From an uncultured Clostridium sp. (GTDB taxonomy: Bacteria > Bacillota > Clostridia > Lachnospirales > Lachnospiraceae), in NCBI GenBank assembly GCA_905192625.1, contig CAJJLI010000095.1:1-7141 (forward strand): DNA of 7,141 bases. Reading direction: 5' to 3'. Under the pieces are notes generated by a model. The model was not told where the DNA came from. It made no database searches and saw nothing but the letters and a program-made list of their open reading frames with translations. The translations under genes and the position numbers were made by a program. This document shows, piece after piece, positions 1 to 6,754 of the stretch (the first letter of the stretch is position 1; every line of letters begins with the position of its first letter).

Positions 1-1561
1 TTCCATTATCATTGTAAGTAAACGCTACCTGATAGGTATTTGAGATAACTTCCTCATTCACCGCAAAGGAGCTGGAAGATCTCACATCATTATCTACGAC
101 AATAAATCGTATGTGATTCTCTTTTACTAGACGATCTAAGTTATCACTACTTGAAGATTCATACATTTCTTTTACAAGCATGTCACGACTCTGCGTATCA
201 TAGCCTGCTGACCAAGAGAAATATTGCCAGCCTTGGAAAAGCATTGCACCTCCGAATACAATATTATTTAATGCATAATTATTTGTTAAAAATATATCTT
301 GTGAAGTCGCATTCTCCTTAATCCATAGTGTAAGTGGATCATTTAAGGATAGCTGCAAACAGTTCTTGTTTTTCTTTAAAACCATAGAATAATCATATAC
401 ACCTGTTGCAGTTAATAAAATAACTAATACAACACAAGTACAACGGTACCATATGTTTTTCATAGAAAACAATTTTGCAACAATGATCGCTGCAAATATA
501 TTCATTAACATAACCGATATCATAATATATTTATGATTAACAGTAACATCTGTCGTTAAAGAAACAGTAAATGCAAAAATTAATGGAAAGGAAAAGGCAA
601 ACAACGCATATTTTTCCACACCTTTTACAAGCAAAAATGCTACGACTAAAACGATAGGTAATATACCTAACAAACGCATCAAATAATCCAATGAACCAAA
701 TAGGGATTTATTTTCTGCGATAAAGCCAAAGAAAAACTTCGGCGAAACAACCGAGCCCTCAACAAATAAGGAAGATTGAAGTAAGGATAATATCGTTGTA
801 ATAACTGCCATTATAAGAAATTCTAACCGACGATCAGCTACTATAGCAATGCCAAATAAAACAAGCAAAGCAGCAATCGTTGACGCGCCATTCCAAAACG
901 ATATGGAACCTAATAGTAATCCACTACAGATCGCTAATCTAAGATCTTTTATATACCAACCTTCCGGAGTAAAAAAACTCTCTTTTATAAAAAATCTTAT
1001 TTCCTGCAACCCAGTTTCTAATGTTTTTCTTGATTCTATTGGATGCCTCTCCATCTTTTCTTGTAAGCGACATTTGATACGCTCTGACATTTCATAAAGA
1101 TGAGGCATAAATAACATTAAAACCAGCAATAAAACAGCAATAGAAAAAGCAAAATGTCTTTGATTACAATAAACATTTAAATTCCACAATCCCCAATCTT
1201 CATTGGTGGAATAACTAATAAATTCAGTATTATCCTTTAACGCTTTAAAAATATTCGTTCCCACCGGCTGCTCAGCAATAAATTTGAATAAACTATTGGA
1301 ACTACGAAATACAAAAAACAAACAAGAGAGTAAGCCAACCGCTTTTTTCCCTGATATTTTATATGCAAATACGTACAATAAAGAAACCGCACTAAGGAAT
1401 CCAAGAGCACTTGGTATATTAAACGCGTTATCAATTCTCATTCCTAAGAATTCGAGATTTCCCACTAAAAATTGAAACATAAAATGATACTTCACATCGG
1501 TTCCAGCAAAGAATGGATACTGAGTAGGGAAATTATTACCATAGGAAAAAGAGCGTATCAT
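1..1561 (-). CDS. Large polytopic membrane protein, C-terminal part (downstream of an in-frame TGA; runs off the left edge)
   Basis: An open frame of 520 codons starts at ATG 1561-1559 and reaches the window edge without a stop. Its translation has many hydrophobic stretches, at about residues 50-67, 75-87, 137-153, 207-224, 226-242, 247-264, 293-313, 318-336, 345-363 and 371-388. A soluble tail from about residue 400 contains LTLWIKENATSQDIFLTNNY, FQGWQYFSWSAGYDT and IRFIVVDND. This layout, with a long first loop (FPTQYPFFAG), many helices and an extracytoplasmic-looking tail, resembles GT-C-like or YfhO-like envelope glycosyltransferases and the large uncharacterised membrane proteins of Lachnospiraceae. 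I assign no substrate. The ATG abuts the TGA that ends the upstream 157-residue frame, both are in the same frame, and no Shine-Dalgarno precedes the ATG. This is therefore most likely the rest of one gene starting at 2035, either broken by a nonsense change or translated by stop-restart. The true C-terminus lies outside the window. Confidence 0.75.
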   Translation of the reverse strand, partial: MIRSFSYGNNFPTQYPFFAGTDVKYHFMFQFLVGNLEFLGMRIDNAFNIPSALGFLSAVSLLYVFAYKISGKKAVGLLSCLFFVFRSSNSLFKFIAEQPVGTNIFKALKDNTEFISYSTNEDWGLWNLNVYCNQRHFAFSIAVLLLVLMLFMPHLYEMSERIKCRLQEKMERHPIESRKTLETGLQEIRFFIKESFFTPEGWYIKDLRLAICSGLLLGSISFWNGASTIAALLVLFGIAIVADRRLEFLIMAVITTILSLLQSSLFVEGSVVSPKFFFGFIAENKSLFGSLDYLMRLLGILPIVLVVAFLLVKGVEKYALFAFSFPLIFAFTVSLTTDVTVNHKYIMISVMLMNIFAAIIVAKLFSMKNIWYRCTCVVLVILLTATGVYDYSMVLKKNKNCLQLSLNDPLTLWIKENATSQDIFLTNNYALNNIVFGGAMLFQGWQYFSWSAGYDTQSRDMLVKEMYESSSSDNLDRLVKENHIRFIVVDNDVRSSSSFAVNEEVISNTYQVAFTYNDNG

Positions 1562-2035
1562 TCAAAGATGAGGAGAGAAATCACTATATACGGTATACCC
1601 AACATTTAAAGTCTCTGCCTTAACAAAAAAGGTTTTCCACATTAAAGTATAGGTTAAAATACATACCCCTAGTATTACTATTTTATCAAATGTCGTAATT
1701 CTAGCATATATCATCTTTTCTGTTTGCTCGCTTTTTCGTTTCAAGCGACTCATTAGAACCAGCGATACAACTGCAAAGAAAGACATTCCTATAACATTGG
1801 CCAAAACAAGTGGGTTTTCTTTGGTTTTAAATAAATAACCAAGCAAATAAACGCACCAGGTTTGTGCAATTGTTCCTACTAAAAAATATGCAGGAAGTAC
1901 TATAAAATTAGGATTTAACATCATTTGCTTTCTTCCATAACTATACATCCCAACGGTTTTTAACCCTGGAAACGCATAGGAACAAATTACATAGCCTAAA
2001 GCAAAGCAAATAACAAGATATAACAATGCAAACAA
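1562..2035 (-). CDS. Large polytopic membrane protein, N-terminal part (157 residues, ended by in-frame TGA)
   Basis: The start is TTG at 2035-2033, chosen because AGGAGG at 2049-2044 lies 8 bases upstream and the protein opens directly with a membrane helix. Four hydrophobic segments are visible, at about residues 1-20, 45-67, 77-96 and 119-137, with a basic linker (RLKRKSEQTEK) between the third and fourth. The tail YTVYSDFSPHL carries an acidic residue in what would be the first large outer loop, a place where GT-C glycosyltransferases keep a catalytic or metal-binding acid. That role is inference. The frame closes with TGA at 1564-1562, and an ATG follows at once in the same frame. From memory, related proteins read without a break from SDF-x-PH into MIRSFS-x-GNNFPTQYP, so this is probably the front of one 680-plus-residue protein and not a complete small protein. 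It is the only TGA among the stops in the window; the other genes end in TAA or TAG. Confidence 0.75.
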   Translation of the reverse strand: MFALLYLVICFALGYVICSYAFPGLKTVGMYSYGRKQMMLNPNFIVLPAYFLVGTIAQTWCVYLLGYLFKTKENPLVLANVIGMSFFAVVSLVLMSRLKRKSEQTEKMIYARITTFDKIVILGVCILTYTLMWKTFFVKAETLNVGYTVYSDFSPHL

Positions 2036-2042
2036 AGTGTTG

Positions 2043-2049
2043 TCCTCCT
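2043..2049 (-). promoter_or_regulatory. Ribosome binding site that fixes the TTG start of the membrane-protein gene
   Basis: The minus strand reads AGGAGGA here, a full anti-16S match, with 7 to 8 bases before TTG 2035-2033. No ATG in this frame lies at a suitable distance, so the TTG start is well supported. Confidence 0.8.
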
Positions 2050-2075
2050 ATACCCAAATGTAGTCCATTTTATGA

Positions 2076-2105
2076 ATAGCAAATCTGTTGTGTATCTTTT
2101 GACAA
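2076..2105 (-). promoter_or_regulatory. Weak candidate promoter of the membrane-protein gene
   Basis: The minus strand has TTGTCA (2105-2100, five of six matches to the -35 consensus), an 18-base spacer, then TGCTAT (2081-2076, a poor -10). A better-looking TATAAT lies further upstream at 2203-2198, but with only TTTAAT 17 bases before it. The 205-base gap after recG (2036-2240) is very AT-rich and shows no clear recG terminator, so read-through from recG is also possible. I cannot decide between these from sequence alone. Confidence 0.25.
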
Positions 2106-2240
2106 AATACGTATAAATATACGAATTTATCTTCTTACTTAAGCATCTTAACAATTCGGTAGAAATATTGCATAAGCAAGTCCAATATAACTTCTATATT
2201 ATACTATATATTGCATAATAATTAAAGGATATTTTAAATC

Positions 2241-4277
2241 TTAAAGCGTTCCACCATTAAAACTATTCATTTTATTCTTTAAAGATGGAGATGCATCTAT
2301 TACTTCGAAGTATTCTTCGTCCGTCAATCCCTTCGCTGCGTCATTGGCATTCTTCAACATATTCGCATCCGTATAGATATCACCTAGCTTAAATTCCAAA
2401 TCACCACTTTGACGTATTCCAAACATATCTCCAGGCCCCCTGAGTTTTAAGTCTTCGGATGCAATAAAAAATCCATCGTTGGATTTATTCAATATATCCA
2501 AACGCTCTCTAGTTTCTTGTTTACTAGAGCCACTAACCAAAATACAATAAGACTGATGTGCTCCACGACCTACTCTGCCTCGTAACTGGTGTAATTGCGC
2601 CAAGCCAAAGCGTTCTGCATTTTCTATCATCATTACTGTTGCATTTGGCACATTAACACCAACTTCAACAACCGTCGTAGATACAAGTACTTGTATTTTT
2701 CCAACAGAGAAATCTTCCATAATTGCATCTTTTTCCTTTGCCTTCATTTTACCGTGTAAATAGGCAATGTTTGTTCCAAATTGCAATGCCTCTCTCAACT
2801 TTTCAGTGTACTCAAGTACGTTCTCAGCCTCCATCGCCTCACTTTCTTCCACCATTGGACAGATGACATAGGCTTGTCTTCCTTCTGCAACTTGTTTGTC
2901 AATAAAACGATACGCGGTTGGTCGGTAACCAGTATCCACAACACAATTTTTAATTGGCAATCGATTTGCTGGCATTTCATTTAATACAGATATATCAAGA
3001 TCTCCATAAAGAATCATTGCCAGTGTTCTTGGTATTGGTGTTGCACTCATAACTAAAACATGTGGTGTATACCCCTTCATCGATAAGTTTTCACGTTGTT
3101 TTACACCAAATCGATGTTGCTCATCCGTAATTACCAATGCCAATTTATCATAATCTACCTTTTCTTGAATCAATGCATGAGTCCCAACAATAATATCCAC
3201 CTTATGTTGCTGAATTTCTTCATATGCCCTTCTTTTTTCAGCAGCCGTCATGGAGCCAACAAGGAGCTGAATGCGTATTCCATTCTCCGATAAATTCTCA
3301 CACAAAGAATCATAATGCTGCTTTGCTAAAACTTCTGTTGGCACCATCAAACATCCTTGGTAGCCATGGATTGCTACGATATAAAGGGCTAATACCGCTA
3401 ATATCGTTTTACCAGACCCAACATCTCCTTGCACAAGACGATTCATCGTATAAGTCCCTGATAAATCCTGAATAATTTCTTCTAATACTTTTTTTTGTGC
3501 ACCGGTTAATTCATATGGCAACTTCTGCGTTACCTTCTCACATTCTCTTGCATTTTCTATAACAAAAGTATTTAATGTCTGTACTTTATTTTCTTTTAGA
3601 TGTTTTAATACTAAGGTAAAGTTAAAGAACTCCTCAAATACAAGACGTTTTCTTGCTTCCATCATCGTTTCTCTGCTCTTAGGAAAATGGATTTCTCGAA
3701 TCGCATGCTTGCGATTGATTAAATCATATTCTTTTCTTACCCTTTTTGGTATATATTCTTCCTCTTCTAAAAGATGAGTTAATGCATAATCAACCGCCTT
3801 TGATATTGCATGATTGCTTAATCCGTCCGTTAACGAATAAATCGGCTGCATTATATTTAATAATCTACGATATTCATCTTGTTTATATATTTTAGGCTGC
3901 TGGATGATTAGCATCGCATTTTTTCTTACCACTTTCCCGCGAAATATAAATCTACTTCCCAATCGCAAGGAGTTTTTTAAAAAGGGCTGATTAAACCAAG
4001 TTAAGGTCATAATTCCCGATGGGTCTTTTACTTTACAGCTTATTATTTGTAAATTCTTTATTTTTTTTATTTCTACCATCGTTGCGATACTTGCCTCAAT
4101 CGCTACCGTAGAGCCTTCGCTTATGCTCGCAATTGGTATCGGTTGCTCATAGACATCGTATCCTCTAGGATAATGTTCGATCAAATCACAAACGGTATGA
4201 ATTCCAAGCTTAGCAAAGTTTTGTGCTGTCTTTTCACCAACCCCTTTAATTACGCTAATAGGATCCGTCCATTTCAT
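2241..4277 (-). CDS. recG: ATP-dependent DNA helicase RecG
   Basis: RecG is a monomeric superfamily 2 DNA translocase that reverses stalled replication forks, remodels Holliday junctions and limits R-loops and over-replication. The 678-residue product is full length; the family is usually about 680-690. In order it shows a helix-hairpin-helix-like start (VIKGVGEKTAQNFAKLGI, about 9-26), the OB-fold wedge domain that splits the junction (about 48-130), Walker A GDVGSGKT (284-291), the Walker B DEQH box (385-388), motif III SATPIPRTLA (411-420), EVGVNVPNA (538-546) and motif VI QLRGRVGRG (564-572). The C-terminal LRGPGDMFGIRQSG (612-625) is typical of RecG. The ATG at 4277 is supported by AAAGAGG at 4293-4287, 9 bases upstream. 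The gene sits downstream of the Asp23/FakA-like pair, as in many Firmicutes, but a strong terminator and a 270-base gap separate them, so it probably has its own promoter. No frame damage is visible. Confidence 0.98.
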   Translation of the reverse strand: MKWTDPISVIKGVGEKTAQNFAKLGIHTVCDLIEHYPRGYDVYEQPIPIASISEGSTVAIEASIATMVEIKKIKNLQIISCKVKDPSGIMTLTWFNQPFLKNSLRLGSRFIFRGKVVRKNAMLIIQQPKIYKQDEYRRLLNIMQPIYSLTDGLSNHAISKAVDYALTHLLEEEEYIPKRVRKEYDLINRKHAIREIHFPKSRETMMEARKRLVFEEFFNFTLVLKHLKENKVQTLNTFVIENARECEKVTQKLPYELTGAQKKVLEEIIQDLSGTYTMNRLVQGDVGSGKTILAVLALYIVAIHGYQGCLMVPTEVLAKQHYDSLCENLSENGIRIQLLVGSMTAAEKRRAYEEIQQHKVDIIVGTHALIQEKVDYDKLALVITDEQHRFGVKQRENLSMKGYTPHVLVMSATPIPRTLAMILYGDLDISVLNEMPANRLPIKNCVVDTGYRPTAYRFIDKQVAEGRQAYVICPMVEESEAMEAENVLEYTEKLREALQFGTNIAYLHGKMKAKEKDAIMEDFSVGKIQVLVSTTVVEVGVNVPNATVMMIENAERFGLAQLHQLRGRVGRGAHQSYCILVSGSSKQETRERLDILNKSNDGFFIASEDLKLRGPGDMFGIRQSGDLEFKLGDIYTDANMLKNANDAAKGLTDEEYFEVIDASPSLKNKMNSFNGGTL

Positions 4278-4332
4278 ACTTTGGTACCTCTTTCTCTAAA
4301 TAATTGCACATTTTATATTCGTCACTGGTAAC

Positions 4333-4341
4333 ATTGTACCA
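4333..4341 (-). promoter_or_regulatory. Candidate extended -10 promoter of recG
   Basis: The minus strand reads TGG-TACAAT (4341-4333), which is a TGn extension plus a -10 box with five of six consensus bases. It lies about 55 bases before the recG ATG. No good -35 box sits 17 bases upstream (CTCCGC at 4361-4356), which fits an extended -10 promoter. The terminator at 4532-4499 makes a separate recG promoter necessary unless read-through is large. This is inferred, not mapped. Confidence 0.45.
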
Positions 4342-4370
4342 TATTTTATTATGTAGCGGAGCATTTTTTA

Positions 4371-4395
4371 ATGATAGGACGCATTTTCCTATCAT
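4371..4395. repeat. Nine-base-pair inverted repeat upstream of the recG promoter
   Basis: ATGATAGGA (4371-4379) and TCCTATCAT (4387-4395) are perfect inverse complements around a 7-base centre. No U-tract follows on either strand, so it does not look like a terminator. It lies just upstream of the presumed -35 region of recG, which would suit a regulator binding site, but no known operator was recognised. Confidence 0.5.
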
Positions 4396-4498
4396 GAACA
4401 TCTTATGCATTGAATTCGAAACAAAAGTCTTTGGGCTTTCTTCAAAATGCTATTTCTATAAAGTATAAAGGGGTTTTGACACCCGAATCCTATAACGT

Positions 4499-4532
4499 AA
4501 AAAAGCGATTTTGATTCTAAAATCAAAATCGC
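4499..4532 (-). terminator. Intrinsic terminator after the FakA-like gene
   Basis: GCGATTTTGATT (4505-4516) pairs perfectly with AATCAAAATCGC (4521-4532) around a CTAA loop. On the minus strand the stem is followed by six T residues (4504-4499). It begins 15 bases after the stop codon of the FakA-like gene. This is a textbook Rho-independent terminator, and it ends the Asp23-FakA transcription unit before recG. Confidence 0.93.
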
Positions 4533-4547
4533 CGGTAACCATATTTT

Positions 4548-6215
4548 TTATTCTACTGATAGCACATAGTAGTAAATTGGCTGACCGCCCATGTGAACTT
4601 CTACATCTACCATTGGATATTTCTCCATAATTTGTTCTGCGATTTCATTCGCAGCATCTTCGTTTGTATCTTGACCATAATAAATACTAATCAACTCAGA
4701 ATCTTCATCCACAAGTTGTTCAATCAAGTCAATCGTAGTTTCAGAAATATCTTCTCCTACTGAAAGAATTGCTTTATCACCAATTCCCATGATATTTCCT
4801 TGTTTAATTTCTTTTCCATCAAGACTAGTATCACGAACTGCATACGTTACTTGACCTGTCTTAACACGATTCATCTCTTCAATCATTCGTTGTTCGTTTT
4901 CACTTGTACTCTTATCGAATACATAGTTAATGATTGCAGTAATACCTTGAGGAACCGTTTTTGATGGAATAACTATAATTTCTTTATCTTCTGTTAACGC
5001 TTTTGCCTGTTCTGCAGCTAATATAATATTACTATTGTTTGGTAATATAAATATTGTATCTGCATTCACGTGTTCAATTGCAGTTAACATATCTTCTGTA
5101 CTAGGATTCATTGTCTGACCACCTTCAATTAGGTAATCCACACCAAGTCCATTAAAAATTTCATTAATACCCTCACCGATGGAAACTGCTACAAATCCAA
5201 CTGCTTTTCTAGGTTCTTGTTTCTTTTCGACTGCAGAATCTGCTTTTTCAGCTTTTTCAGCTTCCATTAGAAGTCGCTCATTGTGCTCTTCTCTCATATT
5301 ATCAATCTTCATTCTTGATAAAGAACCATAGGTTAATGCTCTTTGTATTGCGAGTCCAGGGTCATTGGTATGTACATGAACCTTGACAATGTCATCGTCA
5401 GATACAACCACAATGGAATCACCGATAGACTCTAGATATGCTTTAAAATCATGTTCAGTTTCTATATCGTAGTGTTTTTCAACATTTATAATAAACTCAG
5501 TACAATATCCAAATTTAATATCTGCTGTAGCGATATTTTCTTTACTAACTTTATTATTTCCTTCACTCTTTGCAGGGATGATTTCAAAAGATACTTCTTT
5601 GCCAAGCATCGCATCATAAGCACCTTTTACAATTTCTAATAATCCCTGGCCACCGGAATCAACCACTCCGGCTTCCTTAAGCACAGGTAGTAACTCTGGA
5701 GTGTACGCAAGTACTTCCTCCATCCGTTTTATTACTTCAGCACCAAAGTAAACCAAATCATCTGTTTCCGAAACCAATTCAACAGCACGCTCTGCACCGC
5801 CTTTTGCAACGGTAAGAATCGTACCTTCCTTCGGTTTCATTACTGCTTTATATGCTGTTTCTACAGCTTTGCAAAAAGCATTTGCCATAATTGTTACGTC
5901 GATCTTATCATAATCTTTTATTTCTTTTGTAAATCCACGGAACAACTGAGATAAAATAACACCAGAGTTTCCTCTTGCTCCTCTTAATGAACCGCTTGAA
6001 ATCGCTTTGGATAAGTTCTCAATCGTTGGCTCTGCAATGCTACTTACTTCCTTTGCCGCAGAAATGATAGTTAACGTCATATTCGTACCAGTATCACCAT
6101 CAGGCACTGGAAATACATTCAATTCGTTGATGTATTCTTTTTTCGCTTCGATGCTCTGTGCCCCTGCCATAAACATCTTCTGCAAAAGCAACGCATCTAT
6201 TGTATTCAAAGTCAC
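4548..6215 (-). CDS. fakA: Fatty acid kinase FakA/YloV-type DAK protein (ATP-binding subunit)
   Basis: FakA phosphorylates a fatty acid carried by a FakB partner. The acyl-phosphate then enters phospholipid synthesis through PlsX/PlsY, so the protein lets cells use exogenous fatty acids. The 555-residue length fits the family (about 550). The N-terminal DhaL-like nucleotide domain has NVFPVPDGDTGTNM (33-46, Asp39 and Asp41 for the metal-ATP site), SLRGARGNSGVILSQLFRG (76-94) and VVDSGGQG (184-191). The middle domain keeps Cys238 (FGYCTEF), His280 and His282 (VKVHVHTNDPG), matching the zinc-binding Cys-His-His set reported for Staphylococcus FakA. A charged Glu/Lys/Ala linker (about 314-337) leads to the DegV-like C-terminal domain that docks FakB. 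The start is GTG 6215-6213, set by AAGGAGG at 6231-6225 with a 9-base gap. It lies 20 bases after the Asp23-like stop, so the two genes form an operon. No FakB is seen in the window; FakB genes are usually elsewhere. Confidence 0.93.
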   Translation of the reverse strand: MTLNTIDALLLQKMFMAGAQSIEAKKEYINELNVFPVPDGDTGTNMTLTIISAAKEVSSIAEPTIENLSKAISSGSLRGARGNSGVILSQLFRGFTKEIKDYDKIDVTIMANAFCKAVETAYKAVMKPKEGTILTVAKGGAERAVELVSETDDLVYFGAEVIKRMEEVLAYTPELLPVLKEAGVVDSGGQGLLEIVKGAYDAMLGKEVSFEIIPAKSEGNNKVSKENIATADIKFGYCTEFIINVEKHYDIETEHDFKAYLESIGDSIVVVSDDDIVKVHVHTNDPGLAIQRALTYGSLSRMKIDNMREEHNERLLMEAEKAEKADSAVEKKQEPRKAVGFVAVSIGEGINEIFNGLGVDYLIEGGQTMNPSTEDMLTAIEHVNADTIFILPNNSNIILAAEQAKALTEDKEIIVIPSKTVPQGITAIINYVFDKSTSENEQRMIEEMNRVKTGQVTYAVRDTSLDGKEIKQGNIMGIGDKAILSVGEDISETTIDLIEQLVDEDSELISIYYGQDTNEDAANEIAEQIMEKYPMVDVEVHMGGQPIYYYVLSVE

Positions 6216-6224
6216 TGGTCAGTT

Positions 6225-6231
6225 CCTCCTT
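6225..6231 (-). promoter_or_regulatory. Ribosome binding site that fixes the GTG start of the FakA-like gene
   Basis: The minus strand reads AAGGAGG in the 20-base gap between the two genes, 9 bases before GTG 6215-6213. The product then begins MTLNTIDALLLQKMFMAGA, the normal family N-terminus, so the GTG start is secure. Confidence 0.85.
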
Positions 6232-6235
6232 AATT

Positions 6236-6592
6236 CTAGTCGATGACTCTAACGCCCTCAACAAAAATATTTATTTTTGCGACTTCAATACCCGCAAATT
6301 CTTCTACTTTATATTTTACATTACTAATCAAATTTTCTGACACAGCAGATATACTAACTCCATAAGACACAATTATATGAAGATCAATCGTTATCTGATT
6401 ATTTTCTATAACAACGTTAACACCATGATTTAAACTTTCGCGTCTTAAAAGTTTAGCCAAGCCATCCTTCATGCTGATGGATGCCATACCTACAACACCA
6501 AAGCATTCGACTGCAGAAGACCCCGCATATTTGGCAATTACGTCAGTATCAATTGCGATTTCACCCAATGAGGTAAGCATCGTCCCATTCAT
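6236..6592 (-). CDS. Asp23/Gls24 family envelope stress response protein (YloU-type)
   Basis: A 118-residue soluble protein of the Asp23/Gls24 family, close to the usual 110-150 residues. Family marks are GEIAIDTDVIAKYAG (10-24), the VECFGVVGMAS segment (28-38), the strand IDLHIIVSYGVSISAVSENL (69-88) and the end KINIFVEGVRV (106-116). There is no signal peptide or membrane helix, so it is probably cytoplasmic and possibly membrane-associated through partners. Staphylococcus Asp23 is a membrane-tethered abundant protein linked to cell-envelope stress; the biochemical role of the YloU branch is unclear. The ATG at 6592 is supported by GGAGGG at 6604-6599, 6 bases upstream. It is the first gene of an operon with the FakA-like gene 20 bases downstream, the conserved yloU-yloV pairing, which suggests a link to membrane lipid or envelope state. 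It ends in TAG. Confidence 0.92.
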   Translation of the reverse strand: MNGTMLTSLGEIAIDTDVIAKYAGSSAVECFGVVGMASISMKDGLAKLLRRESLNHGVNVVIENNQITIDLHIIVSYGVSISAVSENLISNVKYKVEEFAGIEVAKINIFVEGVRVID

Positions 6593-6624
6593 ACATAACC
6601 CTCCAATCTAATGAAATATATTAT

Positions 6625-6653
6625 ATTATACCCTCTTTTCCTAAAAAAAGAAA
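6625..6653 (-). promoter_or_regulatory. Candidate promoter of the Asp23-FakA operon
   Basis: The minus strand has a perfect TATAAT at 6630-6625. The -35 position 17 bases upstream (6653-6648) reads TTTCTT, a weak match preceded and followed by T-rich DNA. The -10 box lies about 32 bases before the ATG, leaving a short leader with the GGAGGG ribosome site. The strong -10 and its place make this the likely start of the operon. The surrounding DNA is AT-rich, so chance matches are possible. Confidence 0.5.
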
Positions 6654-6718
6654 CATAATTTTATGAAATTACTCATTCTAACATAAAAACAATTAACAAT
6701 TTATAGGCAAACCTTGCA

Positions 6719-6724
6719 TATACT
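6719..6724 (+). promoter_or_regulatory. Candidate -10 box of the 46-residue membrane protein gene
   Basis: TATACT (five of six bases of the -10 consensus) lies about 30 bases before the ATG. A TTAACA at 6693-6698 could be a -35 box but is 20 bases away, longer than ideal. It would drive transcription away from the Asp23-like operon. Confidence 0.3.
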
Positions 6725-6754
6725 ATAAAAAAGCATTTATTTTAGGAGTTATAT

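Noticed and set aside
849..1097. An 82-codon plus-strand frame
   Set aside because: It lies opposite the long membrane-protein frame, lacks a Shine-Dalgarno and reads as low-information antisense of hydrophobic codons.
1237..1475. Overlapping 60-residue frames on both strands inside the membrane-protein gene
   Set aside because: They are other-frame readings of the long open frame 1-1561, have no ribosome site and show no recognisable protein pattern.
1562..1564. Selenocysteine or other recoding at the in-frame TGA
   Set aside because: No hairpin with a bacterial SECIS-like form is visible in the 40 bases after the TGA, no Cys/Sec redox motif surrounds it, and the other genes use TGG for Trp with no internal TGA, so a changed code is unlikely.
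2781..3475. Several plus- and minus-strand frames of 60-83 codons inside recG
   Set aside because: recG is intact with all helicase motifs, so these are shadow frames.
4476..4496. TTGACA at 4476-4481 as a plus-strand promoter
   Set aside because: The only -10-like box (TATAAC at 4491) is 9 bases away, far too close, and no plus-strand gene follows.
5451..6246. Plus-strand frames inside the FakA-like gene
   Set aside because: They lie antisense to conserved DAK motifs, without ribosome sites or family features.
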